Below are positions 42,145-50,069 of a stretch of 64,000 bases of DNA, one piece after another. The notes beneath the pieces were generated by a model. The model made no database searches. It was not told the origin of the DNA and saw only the letters and a program-made list of their open reading frames with translations. Within the stretch, counting starts at the first letter, position 1, and every line of letters begins with the position of its first letter. Location: assembly GCA_963823495.1 (NCBI GenBank), contig CAWGLV010000001.1, positions 124,001 through 188,000 of the forward strand. Direction: 5' to 3'. Source of the stretch: DATDAH01 sp963823495. Its GTDB lineage: Bacteria > Actinomycetota > Acidimicrobiia > Acidimicrobiales > DATDAH01. The position numbers and the translations under genes were made by a program.

Positions 42145-43043
42145 TCGACGCCCCGCTGGCGCTGGCCTTCACGGCCGGGATGGTGGCCACCGTGAACCCC
42201 TGCGGGTTCGCGATGCTGCCCGCCTACCTCACGTTCTTCCTGGGCGTGGAGGGGGGCGTGGCCGACGAGGACCGAAGGGCGAGCGTGGCCCGGGGCCTGG
42301 CGGTGGGCGGCGTGGTCACCCTCGGCTTCGTGGCGGTGTTCACCACGATCGGGGCGCTCATCGCCCACCTCTCCCTGGCGGTCGAGAAGTGGTTCCCGTG
42401 GATGACCATCGCGGTGGGGATCGGCGTCCTCGCCCTGGGCATCGCCCTGCTCTCCGGGTTCGAGCTGCGTCTGGCCCTGCCCCATCTCGAGCGGGGGGGT
42501 CGCGAACGGACCCTTCCCTCCATGTTCGTGTTCGGGGTCTCCTACGCCGTGGCGTCGCTGTCCTGCACGCTGCCGGTGTTCCTCACCGTGGTGGCCGGGA
42601 CCTTCAGCCGGGCCAACGCCGTGTCCGGCATCGCCATGTACGTCTCCTTCGCCCTCGGCATGGGCCTGGTCCTCACCGTGCTGACCCTGACCCTGGCCCT
42701 GGCCCGCCAGTCCCTCGTCCACCGGTTGCGCTCCTCGCTGCCGCTGATCAACCGCATCTCCGGGGCCCTACTGGTCGTGGCCGGGGCCTACTTCACCTGG
42801 TACGGGATCTACGAGTTGCGCATCCGCGACGACCCGTTGACCGAGGACGGCCCGGTGGGCACGGTCACCGGCTGGAGCTCGGACATCTCGAACTGGGTCC
42901 AGGACATCGGCGCCGAGCGCCTCGGGCTGATCCTGGGCATCGTGGTCTGCGCCGCCCTCCTCTACGTGCTCCTCCGCCCCGCCGACGAGACCGCCGACGA
43001 GACCGCCGCCGAGGACGCCGACGACGCCCTCCACGCCGGCTGA
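42141..43043 (+). CDS. ccdA: CcdA-like thiol:disulfide transport membrane protein
   Basis: The 300-aa polytopic protein has about eight TM segments, two more than minimal CcdA. The first conserved Cys is in TVNPCGFAMLPAYLTFFLG; the second is in VASLSCTLPVFLTVVAG. These relay electrons from cytoplasmic thioredoxin to exported thioredoxins such as the TlpA protein upstream. GTG start overlaps the upstream stop. The C-terminal tail is acidic. Confidence 0.9.
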   Translation: MIDAPLALAFTAGMVATVNPCGFAMLPAYLTFFLGVEGGVADEDRRASVARGLAVGGVVTLGFVAVFTTIGALIAHLSLAVEKWFPWMTIAVGIGVLALGIALLSGFELRLALPHLERGGRERTLPSMFVFGVSYAVASLSCTLPVFLTVVAGTFSRANAVSGIAMYVSFALGMGLVLTVLTLTLALARQSLVHRLRSSLPLINRISGALLVVAGAYFTWYGIYELRIRDDPLTEDGPVGTVTGWSSDISNWVQDIGAERLGLILGIVVCAALLYVLLRPADETADETAAEDADDALHAG

Positions 43044-43048
43044 GCGCG

Positions 43049-43639
43049 GTGCTGGCGGACCTCCTCGCGCACGACGGCGTCGTCGAAGAGCTGACGCTGC
43101 GGTCCACGGTCGGCTTCCTGGCTCTGCACGGCGGCTCGCTGGAGCGGGAGACCGACCACATCGCCCGGGAGGCGGCGGAGGGCGCCGACGCCTCGCTCTA
43201 CGCGGTCTGCCAGCCCGACGACCTCCGCTGGCACATCCCTTCGGTGCGCATGGACCCGGCCGACAGCCCGGCCCTCGGCGCGTTCCTGGCCCACGTGCGC
43301 GTCGTGCTGTCCGTGCACGGCTACGGCCGGGACGGGATGTTCACCACGCTCCTGCTCGGCGGGGGCAACCGCTCGGCGGCGGCAGAGGTCGCCGGCCACC
43401 TACGGGACGCCCTGCCGGGTTACCGGGTCGAGGACGACCTCGGTGTGATCCCCACGGCCCTGCGGGGCCGACACCCTGACAACCCGGTCAACCTCACCCG
43501 GGGTGGCGGTGTCCAGATCGAGCTCCCCCCTCGCATCCGCCTCCAGGGCCCCAACGCCGATGCCGCCGCCCGGGCCGCGCTGGTGGACAGCCTCGCCACC
43601 GCCGCCCGCGCGCTCTGCGCTACGGCCAGAGGCGGGTGA
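43049..43639 (+). CDS. Poly-gamma-glutamate hydrolase family protein
   Basis: The 196-aa protein resembles the PGA hydrolase/phage PghP family. FLALHGGSLERETDHIAREAAEG (about residues 23-45) carries the metal-binding His and Glu, and VVLSVHGYGRDG gives a second His. The family cleaves gamma-glutamyl peptides, but many bacterial copies are uncharacterised. GTG at 43049 is 5 nt after the CcdA stop, so it is cotranscribed. The last 20 nt overlap the convergent pdxH gene. Confidence 0.75.
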   Translation: MLADLLAHDGVVEELTLRSTVGFLALHGGSLERETDHIAREAAEGADASLYAVCQPDDLRWHIPSVRMDPADSPALGAFLAHVRVVLSVHGYGRDGMFTTLLLGGGNRSAAAEVAGHLRDALPGYRVEDDLGVIPTALRGRHPDNPVNLTRGGGVQIELPPRIRLQGPNADAAARAALVDSLATAARALCATARGG

Positions 43640-44261
43640 TGGTCCAGGCGCCGTGGCCGTCGGGCTCGTAGGCGAAGCGGTCATGCAACCGGTCGCCGCC
43701 CTGGTTCCAGAACTCCCAGCGCTCGGGGACGAGGACGAAGCCCCCCCAGCTCTCCGGGCGGGGGACCTCCTGGCCCTCCCAACGGGCGGTCTCCTCGGCC
43801 ACGGCGGCGTGGAGGGTCGTCCGGTCTCCCACGGGACGGCTCTGGTGGGAGGCGCGGGAGGCGAGCTGACTGGCCCGCGGTCGAGTGGCCCAGTAGGCGT
43901 CGGACTCGGCCGGGTCGGCCCGGTGCACGGGGCCCTCCATGCGGACCTGACGGCCGATGACGATCCAGGCCAGCTCCATGCCGCCCCAGGGGTTCTCGTC
44001 GAGGTGACCGGCCTTGGTCGAGGCGTAGTTCGTGAAGAACCGCAGCCCGTCGTCGTCGAGGCCCCGCAGGAGCACGTAGCGGACCGACGGATGGCCGTCG
44101 GCATCGGCGGTGGCCAGGGCCACCGCCTCGGGCTGGTACACGCCGACCTCGACGGCCTCGTCCCACCAGGCCTGGCACTGCGCCACGGGGTCCGGATCGA
44201 GATCGGCCCGGTCGAGGCCGTCGGCCAGGTGCTGCGCCCGCACCGCGTCCAGGTCTCCCAC
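43620..44261 (-). CDS. pdxH: Pyridoxamine/pyridoxine 5'-phosphate oxidase
   Basis: FMN enzyme oxidising PNP/PMP to PLP. Family blocks: PEAVALATADADGHPSVRYVLLRGLDDDGLRFFTNYAS, then KAGHLDENP, and the C-terminal ITRLWP (R-L-x-P motif). 213 aa from the GTG at 44261; a longer start at 44285 is possible but begins before the conserved part. Convergent with the PGA-hydrolase-like gene and overlapping it by 20 nt. Confidence 0.93.
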   Translation of the reverse strand: MGDLDAVRAQHLADGLDRADLDPDPVAQCQAWWDEAVEVGVYQPEAVALATADADGHPSVRYVLLRGLDDDGLRFFTNYASTKAGHLDENPWGGMELAWIVIGRQVRMEGPVHRADPAESDAYWATRPRASQLASRASHQSRPVGDRTTLHAAVAEETARWEGQEVPRPESWGGFVLVPERWEFWNQGGDRLHDRFAYEPDGHGAWTITRLWP

Positions 44262-44336
44262 GCCCCGATTCTCGCAGCGCCGCACCCAGCGGGAGGAGAT
44301 ACCCGCGCCGTAGGCCGGGAACCTCCCCCGGCCAGA

Positions 44337-45380
44337 TCAGAGGCCGAGGTCGAGTTGACGGGTGGGGGCGACCTTGACCGGGGTCGGCGGGGTGGGTCCG
44401 GCGCCCGGGCCGTAGAGGGAGCGGACCGGGGCCTTCGGCGGGGCGTCGTCGCCGAGGGCCTCCCGAAAGCGGGCCGCCAGCTTCCTGCGCACCGGCACGG
44501 GCAGGTAGGCCCTCCGGTAGGAACGCCGGTACTGCTCGGCCAGGTCCGGCCGGTGCTCGTCCAGCCAGGCCAGGACGTGTTCCTTCACGCCGGGCCGCAG
44601 GTGCAACGGCACCGGGCCGGCGGGACGCACCCCGATCGCCTTGCAGGCGTCGGCCACCTCGGCCAACTGCTCGGGGGCATCGGACAGGCCGGGCAGGACG
44701 GGCGCCATCAGCACCCCGCAGGGCACGCCCGCCTCCCGAAAGGCCTCGACGGCCCGCAGCCGGCGCCGGGGATGGGGCGTGCCCGGTTCGGTCAGGCGCC
44801 ACACGTCCTCGTCCAACGTGCCCACGGAGAAGTCGACGCGGACCTCGGCCCGCTTGGCGGCCTCGGCGATCAGCGGCAGGTCCCGGATGGCCAGGGTCGA
44901 CTTGGTCAGGATCGAGAAGGGGTTGGCGACGTCGACCAGGACCTCCAGCACCTGCCGCGTCAGGCGGAACTTGCCCTCGCAGCGCTGGTAGGGGTCGGTG
45001 TTGGTCCCCATGGCGATGGCCTCGCCCGCCCACCGCCGCGGCGACAGCTCGGCCCGCAGGACGTCCGGGGCGTTGATCTTGACCACGATGTGGGCGTCGA
45101 AGTCGGCCCCGACGTCGAGGCCCAGGTACGCATGGGTCGGCCGGGCGAAGCAGTAGACGCAGGCGTGGCTGCATCCCCGGTACACGTTGATGCTGTGGGC
45201 GAAGGCCAGCCACGGCACGTCGACCTTGTTGATGATCGACCGGGCCCGCACCAGGGAGAACTCCATCCCGCGGAACTCGCCCCGCCCGACCTGCCGCTCG
45301 ACGAGGTCCCCGAAGAGCGACCCCTGGGGCCGGGGCGCGTCCTCCAGCTCCCACCGCAGCTGGGGCTCGGCCGTCGCCAT
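44337..45380 (-). CDS. Radical SAM protein (Rv2578c family)
   Basis: The 347-aa protein has a CX3CX2C cluster motif CSHACVYC (C70, C74, C77). It is typical of the spore photoproduct lyase-like/Rv2578c subgroup, preceded by SINVYRGC. Downstream segments LTKSTLAIRDLPLIAEAA and VDFSVGTLDEDVWR are conserved in that subgroup. No substrate is known for the actinobacterial members. ATG at 45380, single gene with gaps on both sides. Confidence 0.85.
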   Translation of the reverse strand: MATAEPQLRWELEDAPRPQGSLFGDLVERQVGRGEFRGMEFSLVRARSIINKVDVPWLAFAHSINVYRGCSHACVYCFARPTHAYLGLDVGADFDAHIVVKINAPDVLRAELSPRRWAGEAIAMGTNTDPYQRCEGKFRLTRQVLEVLVDVANPFSILTKSTLAIRDLPLIAEAAKRAEVRVDFSVGTLDEDVWRLTEPGTPHPRRRLRAVEAFREAGVPCGVLMAPVLPGLSDAPEQLAEVADACKAIGVRPAGPVPLHLRPGVKEHVLAWLDEHRPDLAEQYRRSYRRAYLPVPVRRKLAARFREALGDDAPPKAPVRSLYGPGAGPTPPTPVKVAPTRQLDLGL

Positions 45381-45447
45381 GGCCTCACCTTAGACGAACG
45401 CCTGTTCGGTCTCCCACCCGGATGAGACCAGACGGTGACGACCGCCG

Positions 45448-46086
45448 CTAGCCGCGGCGGGTGACACACCAGGTGCCGGTGCCGGCTTCGCTCGCCGTTG
45501 CCCGCCAGCCCGCACCCATCGCCGCCACCACGTCGTCGGCGGCGAGGTGGATGGGGGTGCGGTCGCCGCTGGTGTTCACCCACACGAGGACACCGTCCGG
45601 CGCGAGGACGCGGGCCGTCTCCACCGGGAACAACAGCATGTTGATGGCCAGGACGACCCGGAAGGCACCGTCGGGGACGGGCAGGTCCGAGCTGTCCAGC
45701 TGGACCCGGGGCGCCACTTCGGCGGGGGCCAGGCGCAGCATCCCCCGAGAGAGGTCCCCGGCGATCAGGCGCGGGAAGCGCTCGGCCAGCAGCGGGGTGG
45801 AGAGCCCCGTGCCCGAACCGAGCTCGAGGGTCGGTCCGTCGGTGGGGACGCCGCCGCGATCCAGGGCGTCGAGCAGGGCGTCGTAGCGGCCCGGTGTCTC
45901 CCGGGTGTGCCATTCCGGGGCCAGCCCGTCGAAGAGGTCCGCGACCTTGGCCCGGCGCTCGGGGGTCCAGCCGTCGGGCTCGAAGGCCACCTGTCGGGTG
46001 ACCCGACGCATCGGGTGGTCGGCGTTGGCGCCCGCCTCGCGCTCGTGGTGCACGGGAATGACGGGCGGGAGGTGCTCCACCCCCAT
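45448..46086 (-). CDS. Class I SAM-dependent methyltransferase
   Basis: The 212-aa protein has the SAM motif LELGSGTGLSTPLL (about residues 86-99) and a second acidic motif in LIAGDLSRGML. The post-II strand is VVLAINMLLFP. It resembles UbiE/Methyltransf_11 proteins. The acceptor is unknown. It follows sdhD by 10 nt on the same strand, so it is probably the last gene of the sdh unit, although a role in succinate dehydrogenase is not implied. Confidence 0.85.
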   Translation of the reverse strand: MGVEHLPPVIPVHHEREAGANADHPMRRVTRQVAFEPDGWTPERRAKVADLFDGLAPEWHTRETPGRYDALLDALDRGGVPTDGPTLELGSGTGLSTPLLAERFPRLIAGDLSRGMLRLAPAEVAPRVQLDSSDLPVPDGAFRVVLAINMLLFPVETARVLAPDGVLVWVNTSGDRTPIHLAADDVVAAMGAGWRATASEAGTGTWCVTRRG

Positions 46087-46096
46087 CGGCTCAGGC

Positions 46097-46501
46097 TCAG
46101 CCGGAGTAGGTGATGATCACGAGGGTGCCGTAGGCGAAGAGGCCGCCGGTCACCGTGTAGAGCAGCGCCTTCAGGCCGGCCCGGCGGCGCGGCTCGGTGA
46201 CGTAGTCGTCGATGCTCCAGCGCACGCCGTTGACCCCGTGGACGAGGGCCAGGGCCAGCAGGGCCCAGTCGAAGAGGCGCCACAGGGGGTTGTCCCAGCG
46301 CCCGGCGACGAACTCGGCGTCGGTCTCGACCACGTCGTTGATGATGTGGGTGATGGCGAAGTGGGTCAGGGCCAGGAAGAGCAGGATCAGGCCCGAGATC
46401 CGCATGAAGTACCAGGACCAGGTCTCGAAGTTGGCCTTCGGCTTGCGGGTCAGCGCCCCCCGGGTCGAGGCCTTCGGGAGCTGGCCGGTGGAGGTGGCCA
46501 T
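46097..46501 (-). CDS. sdhD: Succinate dehydrogenase membrane anchor subunit
   Basis: The 134-aa protein has three TM segments: WYFMRISGLILLFLALTHF, LFDWALLALALVHGVNGVRW and LLYTVTGGLFAYGTLVI. His in LTHFAITH and in ALVHGVNG are candidate heme b ligands. The ATG shares one base with the sdhC stop (TGATG), so the two are coupled. The catalytic sdhA and sdhB genes are not next to it. Confidence 0.85.
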   Translation of the reverse strand: MATSTGQLPKASTRGALTRKPKANFETWSWYFMRISGLILLFLALTHFAITHIINDVVETDAEFVAGRWDNPLWRLFDWALLALALVHGVNGVRWSIDDYVTEPRRRAGLKALLYTVTGGLFAYGTLVIITYSG

Positions 46502-46884
46502 CAGAGGATCCGTCCGTCGATGAAGGGCCACAGGATCACGATCGAGCCCGGGATCCCGGCCAGGAGCGTCAGGGCGACGACGGCGGTCGTCAGGGCCTTC
46601 TCGTTGGCCACCGCCCGGGGGAAGAAGTCGACGATGACGATGCGGAGCCCGTTGAAGGCGTGGAACAGCAGGGCGAGCAGCAGGCCGCACTCGAACAGGC
46701 GCAACAAGATGTTGCCGTAGAGGGCGTGGACCTCGTCGTAGAGCTCGACGTCCGCGTTGACCAGCGAGACGTCGACGATGTGCAGCAACAGGAACATGAA
46801 CACCAGGAAGCCGGTGGTGCGGTGGGCCACGAAGGCCCACTGGCCGCTGCGGCCCTTGTAGACGGTCGCGTCGCCGGCCCTCAT
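46501..46884 (-). CDS. sdhC: Succinate dehydrogenase cytochrome b556 subunit
   Basis: The 127-aa protein has SdhC features: GQWAFVAHRTTGFLVFMFLLLHIVDVSLVN (first TM with H/R/T-G and His). Two more TM segments follow, LFECGLLLALLFHAFNGLRI and VVALTLLAGIPGSIVILW. It anchors the flavoprotein and binds quinone and heme b with SdhD. The ATG overlaps the stop of a 45-aa micro-ORF by 4 nt and its stop overlaps sdhD by 1 nt. Confidence 0.85.
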   Translation of the reverse strand: MRAGDATVYKGRSGQWAFVAHRTTGFLVFMFLLLHIVDVSLVNADVELYDEVHALYGNILLRLFECGLLLALLFHAFNGLRIVIVDFFPRAVANEKALTTAVVALTLLAGIPGSIVILWPFIDGRIL

Positions 46885-47018
46885 GCTTCCCGCTTCGGGT
46901 ACCAGCGATCGGCCCAGAAGGTGGTCCGGGCGACGAAGAGGCTGAACCCGGTGATCAGCAGGGCGACGAGCGCGAGGGCGATGCTGAACACCAGCTGCGC
47001 CGTTGTGATCGCGAACAC
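46881..47018 (-). CDS. 45-aa single-pass membrane micro-protein coupled to sdhC
   Basis: GTG at 47018 begins 45 codons ending in a TGA (46883-46881) that overlaps the sdhC ATG by 4 nt (ATGA). The product is FAITTAQLVFSIALALVALL, continuing ITGFSLFVARTTFWADRWYPKREA in two parts: one TM helix, then a charged tail WADRWYPKREA. The tight coupling and sensible topology suggest a real small subunit or assembly protein of the succinate dehydrogenase unit. I do not recognise a family. It begins 33 nt after the serS stop. Confidence 0.6.
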   Translation of the reverse strand: MFAITTAQLVFSIALALVALLITGFSLFVARTTFWADRWYPKREA

Positions 47019-47051
47019 ATCCGGACGATACCCGCGCCCGGATTCCCGCTC

Positions 47052-48341
47052 CTAAGCGGGCCGTACGATCTCGGTGGCGCCGCGGAGGTACGGGTGCAGC
47101 GGCTCGGGCAGGGTGACCGAGCCGTCCTCCCGGCGGTGCACCTCGAGGAGTGCGGCCATGACCCGCGGGACCGCCAGCCCCGAGCCGTTCAGGGTGTGCA
47201 GCAACTCGGTGCCCTTGGCCTCGGTCGGCCGGTAGCGGAGGTTGGCCCGGCGGGCCTGGTAGTCGCTGAGCCAGGACACCGAGGAGGCCTCCAGCCACTG
47301 GCCCAGCCCGGGTGACCAGACCTCGAGGTCCCAGCTCCGATGGTGGGCGATGCCCATGTCCCCCGTGCAGATGTCGATGACCCGGTGGGTCAGGCCGAGG
47401 TCGGCGACGAGGAGCTCGGCCCGGTCCATGATCTCGACCTGCAGATCGGGGGCCTGGGCCGCGGTGCTCAGGGCCAGCAGTTCGACCTTGTCGAACTCGT
47501 GGACCCGCAGCAGGCCCCGCGTGTCCCGACCCGCCGATCCGGCCTCGCGCCGGAAGCACGGCGTGCAGGCCATGAACCGCATCGGCAGATCGGCCTCGTC
47601 GAGGATCTCGTCCCGGTAGAGGGAGGTCAACGGCACCTCGGCCGTGGGGATGGCCCAGAGGTCGTCGCGTTCGAGGTGGTACGCGTCATCGCCGAACTTC
47701 GGCAACTGGCCGGTGCCCACCATGATCTCGGTGCGGACCAGCGACGGCGGCCGCACCTCCTCGTAGAGGTCGGCGTTGCGGTCGAGGGCCAGTTGGCAGA
47801 GGGCCCGCAGGAGGGTGGCACCCATCCTGCGGTAGGCCACGAACATCGACCCGGCCAGCTTCACGCCCCGTTCCCCGTCGAGGATGCCGAGGGTCGCTCC
47901 GGTCTCCCAGTGCGGGACCCGCTGGTGCTCGGCGTAGCCGTCGGGGTCCGGGCCTCCGAGCCGGAGCACAGGGTTGTCGTCCTCGCCGGCGCCGTCGGGC
48001 GCGTCGGCCGAGGGCAGGTTGGGCACCTCGAGGAGGACGGCACGGATCTGGGTCGCCAGCTCGTCGGCGGTCTCGGCCAGGGCCGTCTCGTGGTCGCCGA
48101 GGGCCCGGCTCTCGGCCTGGAGGGCCTCGGCCTCCTCGACGCGGCCATCCCGACGCAGACCCCCGACCTCCTTGGACAGGGCCTTCACCCGGTTGCGGAT
48201 CTCGTCCCGTTCCCGACCCAGCTCCCGCTGACGGCGGTCCAGCTCGGCGACCCGGTCGATCGGCGTGAGATCCTCGCCGCGACGCCCGAGAGCCGCCTTG
48301 ACGGCATCGGGGTCGCTTCGGATGAGCCGGACGTCGATCAC
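47052..48341 (-). CDS. serS: Seryl-tRNA synthetase
   Basis: Class II synthetase charging tRNA-Ser. The N-terminal coiled-coil arm runs from about residue 25 to 105. Motif 2 reads FRREAGSAGRDTRGLLRVHEFDKVE (given here in part), with motif 1 PPSLVRTEIMVGTGQLPKF and motif 3 NGSGLAVPRVMAALLE. 429 aa is normal. The GTG at 48341 matches the conserved start IDVRLIRSDPDAVK, and a TACCTT hexamer lies 7 nt upstream. The frame beyond to 49100 is antisense to the ABC gene and is rejected. Confidence 0.95.
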   Translation of the reverse strand: MIDVRLIRSDPDAVKAALGRRGEDLTPIDRVAELDRRQRELGRERDEIRNRVKALSKEVGGLRRDGRVEEAEALQAESRALGDHETALAETADELATQIRAVLLEVPNLPSADAPDGAGEDDNPVLRLGGPDPDGYAEHQRVPHWETGATLGILDGERGVKLAGSMFVAYRRMGATLLRALCQLALDRNADLYEEVRPPSLVRTEIMVGTGQLPKFGDDAYHLERDDLWAIPTAEVPLTSLYRDEILDEADLPMRFMACTPCFRREAGSAGRDTRGLLRVHEFDKVELLALSTAAQAPDLQVEIMDRAELLVADLGLTHRVIDICTGDMGIAHHRSWDLEVWSPGLGQWLEASSVSWLSDYQARRANLRYRPTEAKGTELLHTLNGSGLAVPRVMAALLEVHRREDGSVTLPEPLHPYLRGATEIVRPA

Positions 48342-48348
48342 CGCAGGG

Positions 48349-48354
48349 AAGGTA
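48349..48354 (-). promoter_or_regulatory. -10-like hexamer of serS
   Basis: TACCTT on the minus strand ends 7 nt before the serS GTG at 48341. Confidence 0.4.
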
Positions 48355-48413
48355 CCGCCGCCCGGGCCCCGAAGCGGGGCCATTCGGCCTTGGCCCGGGC
48401 GCGACGGCAGTCC

Positions 48414-48419
48414 TAGCGT
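48414..48419 (+). promoter_or_regulatory. -10-like hexamer of the second ABC exporter
   Basis: TAGCGT ends 6 nt before the GTG at 48426. Confidence 0.4.
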
Positions 48420-48425
48420 CGCCCC

Positions 48426-49340
48426 GTGAGCGACAACCCCGCGGTCGAGGTCCTCGACCTGCGGATCACCTACGGGGACGTGGTCGCCGTGGACGGCGTC
48501 TCCTTCAGCGCGGCGGCGGGCGAGGTCGTCGCCCTGCTCGGACCCAACGGCGCCGGCAAGACCTCGACCATCGAGGCCCTCGAGGGCTACCGGCGACCCG
48601 ACGCGGGCACCGTGCGGGTGCTGGGCCTGGACCCGCTCGCCGAGCACGTCGCCGTCGTCGGCCGGATCGGGGTGATGCTCCAGGAGGGTGGCCTCTACCC
48701 CGGCATCCGGACCGCGGAGGTGCTGGACCTCTTCGCCGCCTACTACGACGATCCGGCCGACCCCGCCGAGCTGCTCCGGCGGGTCGGCCTGGCCGGTCAG
48801 GCCAAGGCCACCGCCCGGCGCCTGTCCGGCGGCCAGCAGCAGCGCCTCGCCCTGGCCCTCGCCCTGGTCGGCCGACCGCGGGTGGCCTTCCTCGACGAAC
48901 CGACCGCGGGCTTGGACGTCGACGGCCGCCTCCTGGTGCGGGAGGTGGTCCGGGCGCAACGCGACGCCGGCGTGTGCGTCCTGCTGGCCACCCACGACCT
49001 GGCCGAGGCCGAGAAGGTGGCCGACCGGGTGGTGATCGTGGACCACGGACGGGTGGTGGCCGACGGGACTCCCGCGGCGCTGATGAACGCCGGCGGTCAC
49101 GAGATCCGCTTCGCCGCCCCCCGGGGCCTGGACGTGGCCGCGCTGGGCGAGGCGTTGGGTGCCGTCGTGCGCGAGGTCGACGGCGGCGAGTACCTGGTCG
49201 CCGGCGAGCCCTCGCCCCGTACGGTCGCGGCGCTCACCGCCTGGCTGGCCGAGCGCGACCTGGCCCTGGGGGACCTGCGGGCCGGGCGCCAGAACCTGGA
49301 GGACGTGTTCGTGCGCCTGACCCGGGAAGAGGCACCGTGA
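48426..49340 (+). CDS. ABC transporter ATP-binding protein
   Basis: The 304-aa ATPase has Walker A GPNGAGKTSTIE, Q-loop VMLQEGGLYPGIRT, signature LSGGQQQRLALALAL, Walker B VAFLDEPTAGLD and switch His LATHDLAEAEK. The C-terminal ~80 residues are typical of ABC-2 exporters. The partner permease overlaps it by 4 nt. In actinobacteria similar pairs occur near heme A/cytochrome oxidase or Suf genes; here the oxidase operon starts about 2 kb away, but a functional link is only suggested. Confidence 0.92.
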   Translation: MSDNPAVEVLDLRITYGDVVAVDGVSFSAAAGEVVALLGPNGAGKTSTIEALEGYRRPDAGTVRVLGLDPLAEHVAVVGRIGVMLQEGGLYPGIRTAEVLDLFAAYYDDPADPAELLRRVGLAGQAKATARRLSGGQQQRLALALALVGRPRVAFLDEPTAGLDVDGRLLVREVVRAQRDAGVCVLLATHDLAEAEKVADRVVIVDHGRVVADGTPAALMNAGGHEIRFAAPRGLDVAALGEALGAVVREVDGGEYLVAGEPSPRTVAALTAWLAERDLALGDLRAGRQNLEDVFVRLTREEAP

Positions 49341-50065
49341 GCCGGGCCCTCACCGCCCAGGCCCGGGCCGAGACCACCCTGTCCCTGCGGCGGGGGGAGT
49401 CGGTCCTGTTGACCCTCGGCATCCCGGTCGGGCTGCTCGTGTTCTTCTCGAGCGTCGACGTCCTGCCCATCGACGCCGACGAGCCGATCGCCTTCCTGGC
49501 CCCGGGCGTGCTGGCCCTGGCCGTGATGTCCACGGCCATGGTCAACCTCGCCATCTCCACCGGCTTCGAGCGGCAGTACCTGGTGCTCAAGCGCCTCGGG
49601 GCGACCCCACTGGGACGGGGGCGCCTGCTGGGGGCCAAGACCATCGCCGTCGGGCTCCTGCTCGTCGTGCAGGTCGTCGTCCTCACCGTGGTGAGCCTCG
49701 TCCTCGGCTGGGAGCCCGACGCGGCCGGGATCCCCCTCGCCCTCGCCGGGGCGGTCCTGGCCACCGTGGCCTTCGCCGGCCTCGGCCTGTGGATGGCCGG
49801 CACCCTTCGGGGGGAGATGACGCTGGCGCTGGCCAACGGCCTCTACCTCCTGCTGCTCCTCCTCGGCGGCATGGTCATCCCGCTCGACGAGCTCCCGACG
49901 GCGGTGCAGAACCTGGCCGGACTGCTCCCGGCCGCGGCCCTCGCCGACGTGATGGTCGGCGCCCTGACCCCCGGGGGCGACATCGCGACGCAGTCCTGGG
50001 TGGTGCTCGTGGTGTGGGCCGCGGCCACCCCGGCCGCCGCGATCCGCTGGTTCCGATGGGAGTGA
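49337..50065 (+). CDS. ABC-2 type transporter permease
   Basis: The 242-aa protein has six TM segments and the cytoplasmic block STGFERQYLVLKRLGATPLGRGRLLGAK, typical of ABC-2 permeases. A further segment VIPLDELPTAVQNLAGLLPAA matches the family. GTG start overlaps the ATPase stop (GTGA). The class V aminotransferase begins 4 nt after its stop. Confidence 0.9.
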   Translation: MSRALTAQARAETTLSLRRGESVLLTLGIPVGLLVFFSSVDVLPIDADEPIAFLAPGVLALAVMSTAMVNLAISTGFERQYLVLKRLGATPLGRGRLLGAKTIAVGLLLVVQVVVLTVVSLVLGWEPDAAGIPLALAGAVLATVAFAGLGLWMAGTLRGEMTLALANGLYLLLLLLGGMVIPLDELPTAVQNLAGLLPAAALADVMVGALTPGGDIATQSWVVLVVWAAATPAAAIRWFRWE

Positions 50066-50069
50066 CCCC

